Origin: Candidatus Thiodiazotropha sp. (ex Monitilora ramsayi)
GTDB lineage: Bacteria; Pseudomonadota; Gammaproteobacteria; Chromatiales; Chromatiaceae
Reading direction: 5' to 3'
Length of the DNA stretch: 64,000 bases
Assembly (NCBI GenBank): GCA_025655575.1
Contig: JAHXIP010000001.1
Span: 62,001 to 126,000, forward strand
Below, one piece after another: positions 27,444 through 35,023 of this stretch. Position numbers and translations under genes: made by a program. The notes under the pieces were generated by a model. It worked only from the letters and a program-made list of their open reading frames with translations, was not told the origin of the DNA and did no database searches. Every line of letters starts with the position of its first letter. Position 1 is the stretch's first letter.

Positions 27444-27730
27444 TTATTAACCTGGCACCTTAATAGGCTATGTTCAGCCAAAGTCTGCCTGCCTGCAGCA
27501 AGGCATCAAAACGCCACTGTAGCACTCCTACAGTCAGTTTTGATAACGCAGTCTGTAGGCAGGCAGGCTTTGGCCTGTCTTTATAAAATTCATCTGTTAG
27601 GGGCTTCAAGCATGCTCTTGATCAAGACACGGCTCGCAGCCAATGGTGATCTCCCTGGCAAGAGCCATATCGCAGAGCAAGGGCATGCTTGAAGCCCTGA
27701 ACATAGCCTATTAAGGTGCCAGGTTAATAA
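27444..27730. repeat. Nested three-armed inverted-repeat element between uvrD and glk
   Basis: The ends are a perfect 34-bp inverted repeat: 27444-27477, beginning TTATTAACCTGGCACC, and 27697-27730. Inside are two further hairpins side by side. The first pairs 27477-27498 with 27553-27574 (22 bp, two mismatches; GCCTGCCTGC core) and contains smaller stems ATCAAAAC/GTTTTGAT and ACTGTAG/CTACAGT. The second pairs 27601-27620 with 27678-27697 (20 bp, one G-U; CTTCAAGCATGC core) and contains CTTGATCAAG and small GGCT/AGCC and TGGC/GCCA stems. Nearly the whole 287 bp can fold as a three-way junction on either strand. No reading frame is present. A non-autonomous mobile element (MITE-like) or a structured regulatory RNA are the main options. 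Confidence 0.9.
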
Positions 27731-27785
27731 CTGGCTTATCCGTTAGAATTATCTAAAAGAACAACATGATTACTGAGGCTTACCC

Positions 27786-28769
27786 ATGCAGATCCTGGCT
27801 GGCGACATCGGCGGCACCAACACCCGGCTGACACTCTATAATGCCACTTCTCCAACCAGACACGAACCGCTCAGGGAGGAAACCTACCCCAGTGCCGCTT
27901 TCGATAGTCTCGACGCTATCCTGCAACGTTTCCTCGAGACATCACCCGCTGAACGAATAGAACGGGCATGCTTTGGTATCGCCGGTCCCGTGATCGATCA
28001 AGTCTGCAATGCCACCAATCTGCCATGGCGGGTTGCCGCCAGGGAGATCGAGGAAACATTCAACTTCGATGCAGTCTGGCTGTTAAACGATCTGGAGGCT
28101 AATGCCTGGGGTATCGAGGCACTACCGGAGGAGGATCTCCTGACCCTCTCCTCCGGCCATGGTGAAGCAAAGGGCAATCGATCCATCATCTCTGCAGGTA
28201 CCGGACTCGGTGAAGCAGGTCTCTTTTGGGATGGCCGTGGTTATCAGCCCTTCCCCTCCGAGGGCGGTCATAGCGACTTCAGTCCCAGCAATCTGTTGGA
28301 GTTTGAACTCTACCAGTGGCTGGCCGATCAATACGGTCATGTCAGTTGGGAGCGTCTGGTCTCCGGCCCCGGCCTGGAGAATCTGCATCGATTTTTAACC
28401 AAATATCGGCAACATAAGACCCCCGATTGGCTGCTCCAGCAGATGTCGGAACTAGGCAAAGCGCCAGCCATCTCCAATGCTGCACTGCAAGCGCTCGACC
28501 CCATTTGTGTCGAGGCGCTGGACCTCTTCATATCTCTGTATGGTCGTGAGGCAGGCATCCACGCCCTCAAGATCATGGCCACTGGGGGCGTCTATCTGGG
28601 CGGCGGTATCGCACCCAAGATTCTAACCAGACTGAGAAATGGTGGCTTTTTGGCTGCCTTTCACGACAAAGGAAGGATGCGGCCCCTTATGGAAACTATG
28701 CCTGTGCACGTGATCCTGAACGATAAGGCCGCCCTGCTGGGGGCGGCCCGGTTTGCTGCACTTCAATGA
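27786..28769 (+). CDS. glk: Glucokinase
   Basis: Phosphorylates glucose with ATP in the cytoplasm. At 327 residues it has the length of the E. coli Glk group rather than the ROK group. It begins MQILAGDIGGTNTRLTLYN (phosphate-binding loop). LLNDLEANAWG carries the catalytic Asp, SAGTGLGEAGLFW the second phosphate loop and EGGHSDFSP a sugar contact, and GGVYLGGGIAPK the adenosine loop. It is divergent from uvrD, with the inverted-repeat element in the shared upstream region, and convergent with the cytochrome c peroxidase gene. Together with the phosphofructokinase it indicates use of, or storage cycling through, hexoses. Confidence 0.95.
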   Translation: MQILAGDIGGTNTRLTLYNATSPTRHEPLREETYPSAAFDSLDAILQRFLETSPAERIERACFGIAGPVIDQVCNATNLPWRVAAREIEETFNFDAVWLLNDLEANAWGIEALPEEDLLTLSSGHGEAKGNRSIISAGTGLGEAGLFWDGRGYQPFPSEGGHSDFSPSNLLEFELYQWLADQYGHVSWERLVSGPGLENLHRFLTKYRQHKTPDWLLQQMSELGKAPAISNAALQALDPICVEALDLFISLYGREAGIHALKIMATGGVYLGGGIAPKILTRLRNGGFLAAFHDKGRMRPLMETMPVHVILNDKAALLGAARFAALQ

Positions 28770-28778
28770 CTGAGGGTG

Positions 28779-28815
28779 GTGACCGGAGATGGAGTTAAAA
28801 TCCACTTCCGATCAC
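28779..28815. terminator. Hairpin between the convergent glk and ccp genes
   Basis: GTGA, CGGA and TGGA on the left pair with TCCA, TCCG and TCAC on the right around a seven-base loop, with two small internal mismatches. It lies between two stop codons and could act in both directions, but no T-tract is present. Confidence 0.35.
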
Positions 28816-28834
28816 AGACTCAGATTACCGCTGA

Positions 28835-29824
28835 TTACTCAAACGGCTTGGGAGCAGGTGTGTTGTCGGTTGAAGGCGGCAGAATCGGCATCTGAAAAGC
28901 CGGCTGATCACCCGTCAGGCTCTTCAGAAAAGCCACAATCTGCATGTTTTCCGCATCGGTGAACTTCTTGCCCAACTGCAGACGCCCCATTACATCGACC
29001 GCTTCTGTCAGGGTCTCTGCCTCTCCGTCGTGGAAGTAGGGATAGGTCATCTCCACGTTACGCAGGGTTGGCACCTTGAATTTGAACCGGTCCGCATCCT
29101 TTCCGGTCACCGCACTCAAACCCTCTGCCGGGCTCTTGGCCTGATAGGGTTCCATGATGCCCATCTTCTGAAAGGAGTTACCGCCTATAGCCTCACCATT
29201 ATGGCAAGCCACGCAACCACTCTCTTTAAAGAGTTTGTAGCCTGCTATTTGGTCGGCGCTCAATGCCTCCTTGTCACCCAGCAGCCACTGATCGAAGGGA
29301 GCATTCGGTGTCACCAGGGTTTTTTCGAACTCAGCGATAGCCTGGGTTACCTCATCGATAGTGATCTTATCAGTACCAAAAACCTGCTTGAATTCCATGA
29401 CATACTCAGGAATCGAAGTCAGCACATTGATCGCCAGCGTATGAGTAAATGCCATCTCACCGGGATTGGCGATCGGGCCACCCGCCTGGGCTTTCAGATC
29501 TGCTGCGCGGCCATCCCAGAACTGGGCCACATTGAGACTGGAATTGAGTACTGTCGGTGCATTGATGGGACCCTGCTGCCAATTGTGGCCGATCGATGTT
29601 TTCAGATTATCCGTACCCCCCATGCTCAGGTTGTGGCATGAGTTACAGGAGATAAAACCCGATTTAGAGAGCCTTGGATCGAAATAGAGTTTCTTACCCA
29701 GCTCAACCTGACCCAGGTTGATATTCTGAACCGGTTTTATAGGTTGAATTGGCTCATCAACTGCCTCAGCAGCACCGGTCGCAAGCAGTAAAGCCAGTGA
29801 AATAGTGGTTAACTTGAGATTCAT
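28835..29824 (-). CDS. ccpA: Di-haem cytochrome c peroxidase
   Basis: Periplasmic enzyme that reduces hydrogen peroxide with electrons from cytochrome c. The 329-residue product has a signal peptide ending near GAAEA and two haem c sites: CNSCH at 60-64 and CVACH at 204-208. The second is followed by NGEAIGGNSF, and DGRAADLKAQAGGPI is a family signature. The C-terminal KFKVPTLRNVEMTYPYFHDG segment is also conserved. The start at 29824 was chosen because AAGG lies eight bases upstream; an ATG two codons earlier is possible. A 17-base perfect inverted repeat lies about 190 bp upstream, and the next gene upstream is the PerR-like regulator in the same direction. Confidence 0.94.
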   Translation of the reverse strand: MNLKLTTISLALLLATGAAEAVDEPIQPIKPVQNINLGQVELGKKLYFDPRLSKSGFISCNSCHNLSMGGTDNLKTSIGHNWQQGPINAPTVLNSSLNVAQFWDGRAADLKAQAGGPIANPGEMAFTHTLAINVLTSIPEYVMEFKQVFGTDKITIDEVTQAIAEFEKTLVTPNAPFDQWLLGDKEALSADQIAGYKLFKESGCVACHNGEAIGGNSFQKMGIMEPYQAKSPAEGLSAVTGKDADRFKFKVPTLRNVEMTYPYFHDGEAETLTEAVDVMGRLQLGKKFTDAENMQIVAFLKSLTGDQPAFQMPILPPSTDNTPAPKPFE

Positions 29825-30013
29825 TTCCATTACCTTTTAGTTGTAGGCTTGGTAAAAGCCATCCTCTTGAGTTGGTTAATCGGCACTGCCGATTTTTGGC
29901 ATGAATAATTACATGCCGCTAACCTTATTTTTTGTAACTTTTCACCTGGCAGGGCCTTGTCCACTCAATATTTCTTTCAGATACTGAATTACCCTGTTCC
30001 AAGCAAGGAATAT

Positions 30014-30030
30014 TTTAGACTTAGTCTAAA
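30014..30030. promoter_or_regulatory. Putative PerR-type operator upstream of ccp
   Basis: A perfect inverted repeat TTTAGACT-T-AGTCTAAA. Its 7-1-7 core TTAGACTTAGTCTAA has the layout of PerR and Fur boxes. It lies between the perR-like gene and ccp, about 184 bp before the ccp start. A third half-site (ATCTAAAA) directly follows. A similar site lies before the rubrerythrin gene. Confidence 0.6.
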
Positions 30031-30093
30031 TCTAAAACAGTGATGCAGATCAACTGATTTGACTAACCGACAAGACAACAGAAGGAGGGGGAG

Positions 30094-30528
30094 CTAGGGG
30101 GCTTGATTTCTCACACGGATGACCACATCGGCGGTCTCCATCACCGTACCATCCGGCAGGTCGCTTTGCAGGAAGAGGGGGACAAGGCGCTCTTTCATAT
30201 CGATGAGGTCGCCAGTATCAACGTTGAAGAAGTGGTGGTGCCGACTCGCATTGGAATCGTAGAAGGTCTTGGAAGCATTAATATGGATCTCTCTGACCAG
30301 GCCCTTTTCAGCAAACAGACCAAGTGTATTGTAGATGGTTGCCTTTGATACCCTGCCACCATTTTTATTCACAAGATCAAGCAACTGGTCAGCTGTAATA
30401 TGCTGGTTTCGAGAAAACAGTGTCTCGGCGATGATACGTCGTTGCGTAGTCACAAAAATGCCATGCTCTGTCAGCATCTGCTCGACCGGCTTTTTCTTGT
30501 GGGGCGCATTATGCAGGTTTGTGGTCAT
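30094..30528 (-). CDS. Fur-family transcriptional regulator, PerR-like
   Basis: A 144-residue metal-dependent repressor. Residues 10-80 form the winged helix (TTQRRIIAETLF, SKATIYNTLGLFAEKGLVREI). The regulatory metal site can be aligned with Bacillus PerR: His43, Asp91, His97, His99 and Asp110. Asp rather than Glu at the last position is the PerR-type choice that favours metal-catalysed oxidation by peroxide. There is no cysteine in the protein, so the usual structural zinc site is missing. The start at ATG 30528 gives the normal length; a GTG at 30564 is possible. It is divergent from the rubrerythrin operon and upstream of ccp, both of which carry similar inverted repeats, which supports a peroxide-sensing role. 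Confidence 0.88.
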   Translation of the reverse strand: MTTNLHNAPHKKKPVEQMLTEHGIFVTTQRRIIAETLFSRNQHITADQLLDLVNKNGGRVSKATIYNTLGLFAEKGLVREIHINASKTFYDSNASRHHHFFNVDTGDLIDMKERLVPLFLQSDLPDGTVMETADVVIRVRNQAP

Positions 30529-30704
30529 CCTACTAGTATAGGGAGATATGGTGGTCAAACACAATAACTGACTGAAATTAGTCCGATTTAAGCCAATCTT
30601 AATTCAGGCTGTGTCAGTGTATAGATCCGTCGTGAGGAGATCTTGATCTATCTTAGGCAAAGACTATCAACACCATTGAAACAACCATTAGCTTCCAATC
30701 AATT

Positions 30705-30719
30705 TTAGAACTATTCTAG
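30705..30719. promoter_or_regulatory. Putative PerR-type operator upstream of the rubrerythrin operon
   Basis: TTAGAAC-T-ATTCTAG, an imperfect 7-1-7 repeat with a perfect TAGAA/TTCTA core. It matches the site before ccp at 11 of 15 positions. It sits about 67 bp before the rubrerythrin ATG, a position typical of an operator overlapping a promoter. Confidence 0.5.
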
Positions 30720-30785
30720 TGCCACGAAGAGTCATGAACTCGACGTTTTTAATCCATAGAACAACCAAATTTCGGAGACCCAGAT

Positions 30786-31202
30786 ATGGAACTCAAAGGT
30801 AGTAAGACCGAGCAAAATCTGAAAGATGCTTTTGCCGGAGAATCCCAGGCAAATCGCCGTTATCTCTACTTCGCCGCCAAAGCCGATGTAGAAGGCTACA
30901 ACGATGTTGCCGCCCTGTTCCGCTCCACCGCCGAAGGTGAAACCGGCCATGCCCACGGCCATCTCGAGTACCTGGAAGCGTGCGGCGATCCCGCAACCGG
31001 CATGCCCTTCGGCCCGACCGGTGACAACCTGAAGACCGCCGTTGCCGGTGAAACCCATGAGTACACCGATATGTACCCAGGTATGGCAAAGACCGCTCGT
31101 GACGAGGGTTTCGATGAGGTAGCTGACTGGTTCGAGACACTGGCCAAGGCCGAGCGTTCTCATGCCAACCGCTACCAGAGAGCACTGGACGAGATGGACT
31201 AA
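30786..31202 (+). CDS. Rubrerythrin, ferritin-like domain only
   Basis: A 138-residue di-iron peroxidase that reduces hydrogen peroxide in the cytoplasm. The diiron ligands sit in two ExxH-type helices: [14 protein letters not shown] and [10 protein letters not shown] in the first half, and [12 protein letters not shown] and [12 protein letters not shown] in the second. The C-terminal rubredoxin domain with its CxxC pairs, found in classical rubrerythrins, is absent, so an external electron donor is needed; the downstream iron-sulfur gene is the obvious candidate. GGAG lies eight bases before the ATG. It is the first gene of a four-gene operon and is followed by a strong hairpin. Confidence 0.95.
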   Translation: MELKGSKTEQNLKDAFAGESQANRRYLYFAAKADVEGYNDVAALFRSTAEGETGHAHGHLEYLEACGDPATGMPFGPTGDNLKTAVAGETHEYTDMYPGMAKTARDEGFDEVADWFETLAKAERSHANRYQRALDEMD

Positions 31203-31224
31203 ACAAGGCACATCTCAGTCAGAT

Positions 31225-31248
31225 AGGGCGGCCCACAGGGGCCGCCCT
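31225..31248 (+). promoter_or_regulatory. Perfect 10-bp hairpin between the rubrerythrin and iron-sulfur genes
   Basis: AGGGCGGCCC and its exact complement GGGCCGCCCT are separated by ACAG, 22 bp after the rubrerythrin stop. There is no T-run, so it more likely stabilises or partly attenuates the message, allowing more rubrerythrin than downstream product. Confidence 0.6.
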
Positions 31249-31274
31249 CAGACCCCATCAGGAGCAGAAGAGCA

Positions 31275-32618
31275 ATGGCAGGACCCTCAGGACAGCGTGA
31301 AGGCAATCTGGATGCCCCCACCAGGCACCCGATCGATTGGAAAAATCCCGATTATTACGATGAGGAAAAGCTCCTCGCTGAGATGGAGCGGGTCTTCGAC
31401 CTGTGCCATGGCTGCCGACGATGCGTCAGTCTTTGTCAAAGCTTCCCCACCCTGTTCGACCTGGTCGATGAATCCGAGACCTTTGAAGTCGACGGCGTGG
31501 ACAAGAAAGATTACTGGCAAGTGGTGGACCATTGCTACCTGTGTGACCTCTGCTATATGACCAAATGCCCCTACGTACCCCCCCATGAGTGGAATATCGA
31601 TTTTCCCCATCTCATGCTTCGCGGCAAGGCGGTCAAATACAAAAAAGGCGACGTCAAATTGCGTGACCGCGTGCTCACCAGCACCGACAATCTCGGAAAA
31701 CTGGCCGGTATTCCCGTGGTTTCCAGCGTGGTCAACCGATTCAACAAGGCAAAGAACTTCCGTGAGATCCTCGACCACACATTGGGGGTGCATCCGGAGG
31801 CCAAACTCCCCGAATTCCACAGCCAGCCGCTACGCAAGCGCCTGGCTGACAGAAGAGCAAGCAATGCCCAAGGCACCCCGGCGGGCAGAGCCACCGGCAA
31901 GGTTGCGCTGTTCGCCACCTGCTACGGCAACTACAACGAACCCCATGTGGGCGAAGACCTGGTTGCGGTATTCGAGCACAACGGCATCCCCGTGACCATT
32001 GCCGAAAAAGAGCAGTGCTGCGGCATGCCGAAACTGGAACTGGGCAATCTCGATGCGGTCGAGGCCGCCAAGAATGCCAACATTCCCGAACTGGCCAAAC
32101 TGGTCGATGAGGGCTGGGATATCGTCGCCCCAGTGCCCTCCTGCGCGCTGATGTTCAAACAGGAGCTGCCGCTGCTGTTTCCCGACGAACCCGAGGTGAA
32201 GAAAGTGGCGGACGCCATCTTCGATATCTTCGAATACCTGATACTGCGGCACAAAGCAGACCTACTCAAGACTGACTTCAAGCAGGGTCTTGGCAAAGTG
32301 GCCTATCACGCTGCCTGTCACCAGCGGGTACAGAACATCGGCGCCAAGACCAAGGAACTGCTCTCTCTGATCCCGGATACCGATGTCACAGCAATTGAAC
32401 GCTGCTCGGGCCATGACGGGACTTATGCGGTGAAGAGCGAGTTTCACGAACATGCCATGAAGATCGGCAAACCGGTGGTCAACCGGGTCAAGCAGGCTGA
32501 GGCCGATCACTATGGCAGTGACTGTCCCATGGCGGGGCACCACATCGAAAACGGCCTGCGAGATGGCAGACAGCCTGAGCACCCCATCAGTCTGGTGCGT
32601 AAGGCTTACGGATTATAA
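31275..32618 (+). CDS. Heterodisulfide-reductase-like iron-sulfur protein (two ferredoxin clusters, CCG domains)
   Basis: A 447-residue electron-transfer protein related to GlpC and HdrD. Two [4Fe-4S] ferredoxin motifs are C44-x2-C47-x2-C50-x3-C54 and C87-x2-C90-x2-C93-x4-C98. The first CCG domain is well kept (FATCYGNYNEP, EKEQCCGMPKLELG, VPSCALM). The second is altered: ERCSGHDGTYAVK has CSG in place of CCG, and SDCPMAGHHIENG lacks the second cysteine of the usual CPxC. There is no signal peptide or membrane segment. The gene follows rubrerythrin by 72 bp and precedes the EncFtn-like gene by 21 bp. A role in passing electrons to rubrerythrin is an inference from order. Confidence 0.9.
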   Translation: MAGPSGQREGNLDAPTRHPIDWKNPDYYDEEKLLAEMERVFDLCHGCRRCVSLCQSFPTLFDLVDESETFEVDGVDKKDYWQVVDHCYLCDLCYMTKCPYVPPHEWNIDFPHLMLRGKAVKYKKGDVKLRDRVLTSTDNLGKLAGIPVVSSVVNRFNKAKNFREILDHTLGVHPEAKLPEFHSQPLRKRLADRRASNAQGTPAGRATGKVALFATCYGNYNEPHVGEDLVAVFEHNGIPVTIAEKEQCCGMPKLELGNLDAVEAAKNANIPELAKLVDEGWDIVAPVPSCALMFKQELPLLFPDEPEVKKVADAIFDIFEYLILRHKADLLKTDFKQGLGKVAYHAACHQRVQNIGAKTKELLSLIPDTDVTAIERCSGHDGTYAVKSEFHEHAMKIGKPVVNRVKQAEADHYGSDCPMAGHHIENGLRDGRQPEHPISLVRKAYGL

Positions 32619-32639
32619 ATTCAGTATCGGGGAACCACT

Positions 32640-32927
32640 ATGTCGAACGAAGGTTATCACGAGCCAGTCGAGCAACTCAGCAACGAAACCCGCGACATGC
32701 ATCGTGCCATTGTCTCACTGATGGAGGAGCTGGAAGCGGTCGATTGGTACAACCAGCGGGTAGATGCCTGTACCGATCCCGCCCTGCGCGCCATCCTCGC
32801 GCACAACCGGGATGAAGAGAAGGAGCACGCCGCCATGGTGCTGGAGTGGATCCGTCGCCAGGACCCGTCCTTCGATAAAGAACTCAAGGACTACCTGTTC
32901 ACCGAAAAAACCATTGCACATGAATAA
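32640..32927 (+). CDS. Encapsulated-ferritin-like (EncFtn family) protein without encapsulin
   Basis: A 95-residue two-helix ferritin-like protein. MEELEAVDWYNQR and HNRDEEKEHAAMVLEW match Rhodospirillum rubrum EncFtn closely as I remember it; the ferroxidase ligands Glu32, Glu62 and His65 of that protein correspond to Glu30, Glu60 and His63 here, with the conserved Trp at 36. EncFtn forms a ring of dimers that oxidises iron and normally sits inside an encapsulin shell, targeted by a C-terminal peptide. Here the protein ends shortly after DYLFTEKTIAHE, with no obvious targeting tail, and no encapsulin gene is in the window. It lies 19 bp before the DUF3501 gene. Confidence 0.88.
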   Translation: MSNEGYHEPVEQLSNETRDMHRAIVSLMEELEAVDWYNQRVDACTDPALRAILAHNRDEEKEHAAMVLEWIRRQDPSFDKELKDYLFTEKTIAHE

Positions 32928-32946
32928 TCGAATGCAGGAGAGATTC

Positions 32947-33531
32947 ATGACCGAACTGTCACACGACGACCTTTACAGCCTCGAAGAGTATGCACGTATC
33001 CGTCAGGAATTCCGCGCCAAGGTCATCGAGCACAAAAAGACCCGGCGCCTGCCGATCGGCCCAAACGCAGCCCTCTATTTCGAAGATGAACTGACCATGC
33101 AGTATCAGGTACAGGAGATGCTGCGCATCGAAAAGATTTTCGAACCGGACGGTATTCAGGACGAGCTGGATGTCTACAACCCGCTCATACCAGACGGGAT
33201 GAACTGGAAGGCTACCTTCATGATGGAGTATGTCGATGAGGAAGAGCGTAAAGCGGCGCTGTCTCAACTGATCGGCGTTGAATCACACATCTGGGTCCAG
33301 GTAGAAGGCTTTGACAAGGTTCGTCCTGTTGCCAACGAAGACCTGGAGCGTTCCACGGAAGAGAAGACCTCATCTGTCCATTTTCTGCGCTTCGAACTCA
33401 GCGAAGCGATGATCAGTGCCCTCAAGAACGGTTCTAATCTATCGGCAGGCATTGATCACCCGGTCTATGACTATCGTGTGGATGACATACCCTCGCCGGT
33501 AAAAAAATCACTGGTCAGCGATCTCCACTAA
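32947..33531 (+). CDS. DUF3501 family protein
   Basis: A 194-residue cytoplasmic protein. LYSLEEYARIRQEFRAKVIEHKKTRRLPIGPNAALYFED, LTMQYQVQEMLRIEKI and the acidic middle, NPLIPDG, fit DUF3501, a family of unknown function that I associate with rubrerythrin and GlpC-like genes. No catalytic motif is evident; the conserved region has His, Glu and Tyr residues that could bind metal. It is the last gene of the operon: AGGAG precedes the ATG by about six bases, and a clear terminator follows the stop. Confidence 0.85.
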   Translation: MTELSHDDLYSLEEYARIRQEFRAKVIEHKKTRRLPIGPNAALYFEDELTMQYQVQEMLRIEKIFEPDGIQDELDVYNPLIPDGMNWKATFMMEYVDEEERKAALSQLIGVESHIWVQVEGFDKVRPVANEDLERSTEEKTSSVHFLRFELSEAMISALKNGSNLSAGIDHPVYDYRVDDIPSPVKKSLVSDLH

Positions 33532-33604
33532 GGCGACACCAGTCATAACAGATCAGGGTACTTAAGCCTAAGGGCCTGCACGGATCTGTTGTATAAAACC
33601 ATAG

Positions 33605-33645
33605 ACCCTCTACTTTGCAGCCTAACTGCTTGTAGAGGGTTTTTT
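33605..33645 (+). terminator. Rho-independent terminator of the rubrerythrin operon
   Basis: ACCCTCTAC pairs with GTAGAGGGT, with an inner GCAG/CTGC stem, and is followed at once by five or more T residues. It lies 74 bp after the DUF3501 stop and closes the four-gene unit. Confidence 0.92.
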
Positions 33646-33702
33646 CTTTCTCTCAATGAACCCCTGTCAGATCCATCAATACAGTGAGGCAAGTGGTGGC
33701 AT

Positions 33703-34260
33703 ATGAAAGCATCGGTCTACATCGCGATGAGTCTGGATGGATTTATTGCAAGAAAAGACGGCGCACTGGACTGGCTGGATGAAGCAAACGCAGCCGTCCC
33801 CAAGGGTGAAGACTGTGGCTATCAGGCGTTTATGGAATCGATCGACACGTTGATCATGGGACGAAAAAGCTATGAGAAAGTGTTGTCATTCGGTCAATGG
33901 CCCTATGGGGAAAAGCCTGTCATCGTGCTGAGCAGCCATTCGATTGTATTTCCGCGCGACCTGCCAAACACGGTCTCTCATTCTTCGGAATCACCAAAAG
34001 ACCTGTTGGAGCGACTCTCGAAAGCAAGGGTTACGCACGTGTATATCGATGGCGGGAACACGATTCAACGGTTCCTTTCAGTCGGATTGATCGATGAGAT
34101 CACGATAACGGTAATCCCGATAATTCTTGGAGACGGCATACCCCTGTTCGGCCCGCTCGAAAATGACATCCACTTAACCCATTTACGGACTAACGTATTT
34201 GATTTTGGATTTGTACAGACAACTTACGCCTTAGCACCTAAGCCTTTACAAGGAGAGTAG
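33703..34260 (+). CDS. Dihydrofolate reductase family protein (RibD C-terminal-like)
   Basis: A 185-residue NADPH-dependent reductase-like protein. It begins MKASVYIAMSLDGFIARKDG; DTLIMGRKSYEKVLSFGQWPYG, YIDGGNTIQRFL and VIPIILGDGIPLFG are the typical family segments. It is neither a classical FolA nor fused to a deaminase, so it belongs to the broad YwjB/YyaP-like group with unknown substrates. It is transcribed alone after the rubrerythrin terminator and converges with the RES toxin gene, 13 bp away. Confidence 0.9.
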   Translation: MKASVYIAMSLDGFIARKDGALDWLDEANAAVPKGEDCGYQAFMESIDTLIMGRKSYEKVLSFGQWPYGEKPVIVLSSHSIVFPRDLPNTVSHSSESPKDLLERLSKARVTHVYIDGGNTIQRFLSVGLIDEITITVIPIILGDGIPLFGPLENDIHLTHLRTNVFDFGFVQTTYALAPKPLQGE

Positions 34261-34273
34261 ACGGCCAATGCCT

Positions 34274-35023
34274 CTATGCCGGTGGTGACGGCAGCCGGCC
34301 ATCCACCAGGAACTGCGACCGAGAGTAAACTCTGGTGCCTGCTGTTTTATTGTAGAAAGCGATCTCATCCTCGCGGGTATCGCAAAGCCAGGATTGTTTC
34401 CACGACGGACCCGCTTCAGAAAAAGCGCCCGCATCGAAGAGGGCGATATTCAAACCCGCATCAGGATCTCTGGCCGAGCGGTAGATAAACAGCTCAATGC
34501 CCGCCTCACGCATCTGTCCTCCCAGTTGTTGGGTCTCCTTGTAGCTCATAGGATTTGTCAGTGCGGTTGCATAGGTATCGAAGGGCGCTTCATGCAGACA
34601 CAACCCCCGCTCTGTCGCATAACGTGCTGCAAAAAGCGTATGTGCCGTGGTCAGCCTGCCATCGGGGGGAGGCTCCACCATGTCTGACCAGAAGACCAGA
34701 CGATAATAGGCTGTCTCCGCCAGTGCCGGTGCGATATCCAGCGCACCGTAAAACAGACTGGGCTCAAATCGTGTACCGAATCTGGAGCCATATTCGAGGG
34801 GGGGATATCGAAAAGGCGAGTAGAGCAGATAGTCCAAATGAGCCGTGCCGGGTGGGGCAGGGGGCTTGCTCATTTCCAACAGCTCCTCCAGCAGCGCCTG
34901 TTCGGCCAGATCATCGACCAGTGCACGGGTCGCAATCTGCGCCTGGCTCTCGACGACCCGGATCAGTTCTCCCTCAAGTTGTCTCGGGACAACCGCCTCC
35001 CTGCAGGCAGCCCATATATCCAT
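34274..35023 (-). CDS. RES-domain NAD+-degrading toxin
   Basis: The toxin of a type II RES/Xre pair; characterised members cleave or phosphorolyse NAD+ and halt growth. The 249-residue protein has the RES core PFRYPPLEYGSRFGTRFEPSLFYGALDIAPALAETAYYR, where the conserved Arg, Tyr and Glu side chains are visible. A TTAHTLFAARYATERGLC segment follows. Its ATG overlaps the antitoxin stop (TAATG), indicating translational coupling. Whether it acts on NAD+ here is inferred from the family. Confidence 0.9.
   Translation of the reverse strand: MDIWAACREAVVPRQLEGELIRVVESQAQIATRALVDDLAEQALLEELLEMSKPPAPPGTAHLDYLLYSPFRYPPLEYGSRFGTRFEPSLFYGALDIAPALAETAYYRLVFWSDMVEPPPDGRLTTAHTLFAARYATERGLCLHEAPFDTYATALTNPMSYKETQQLGGQMREAGIELFIYRSARDPDAGLNIALFDAGAFSEAGPSWKQSWLCDTREDEIAFYNKTAGTRVYSRSQFLVDGRLPSPPA

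Noticed and set aside
29954..29967. CTTGTCCACTCAAT-like sequence considered as a DnaA or Fur site
   Set aside because: No symmetry and no second copy.
32640..32927. Idea that the EncFtn-like gene marks an encapsulin nanocompartment
   Set aside because: No encapsulin shell gene in the window and no targeting tail visible on the protein.
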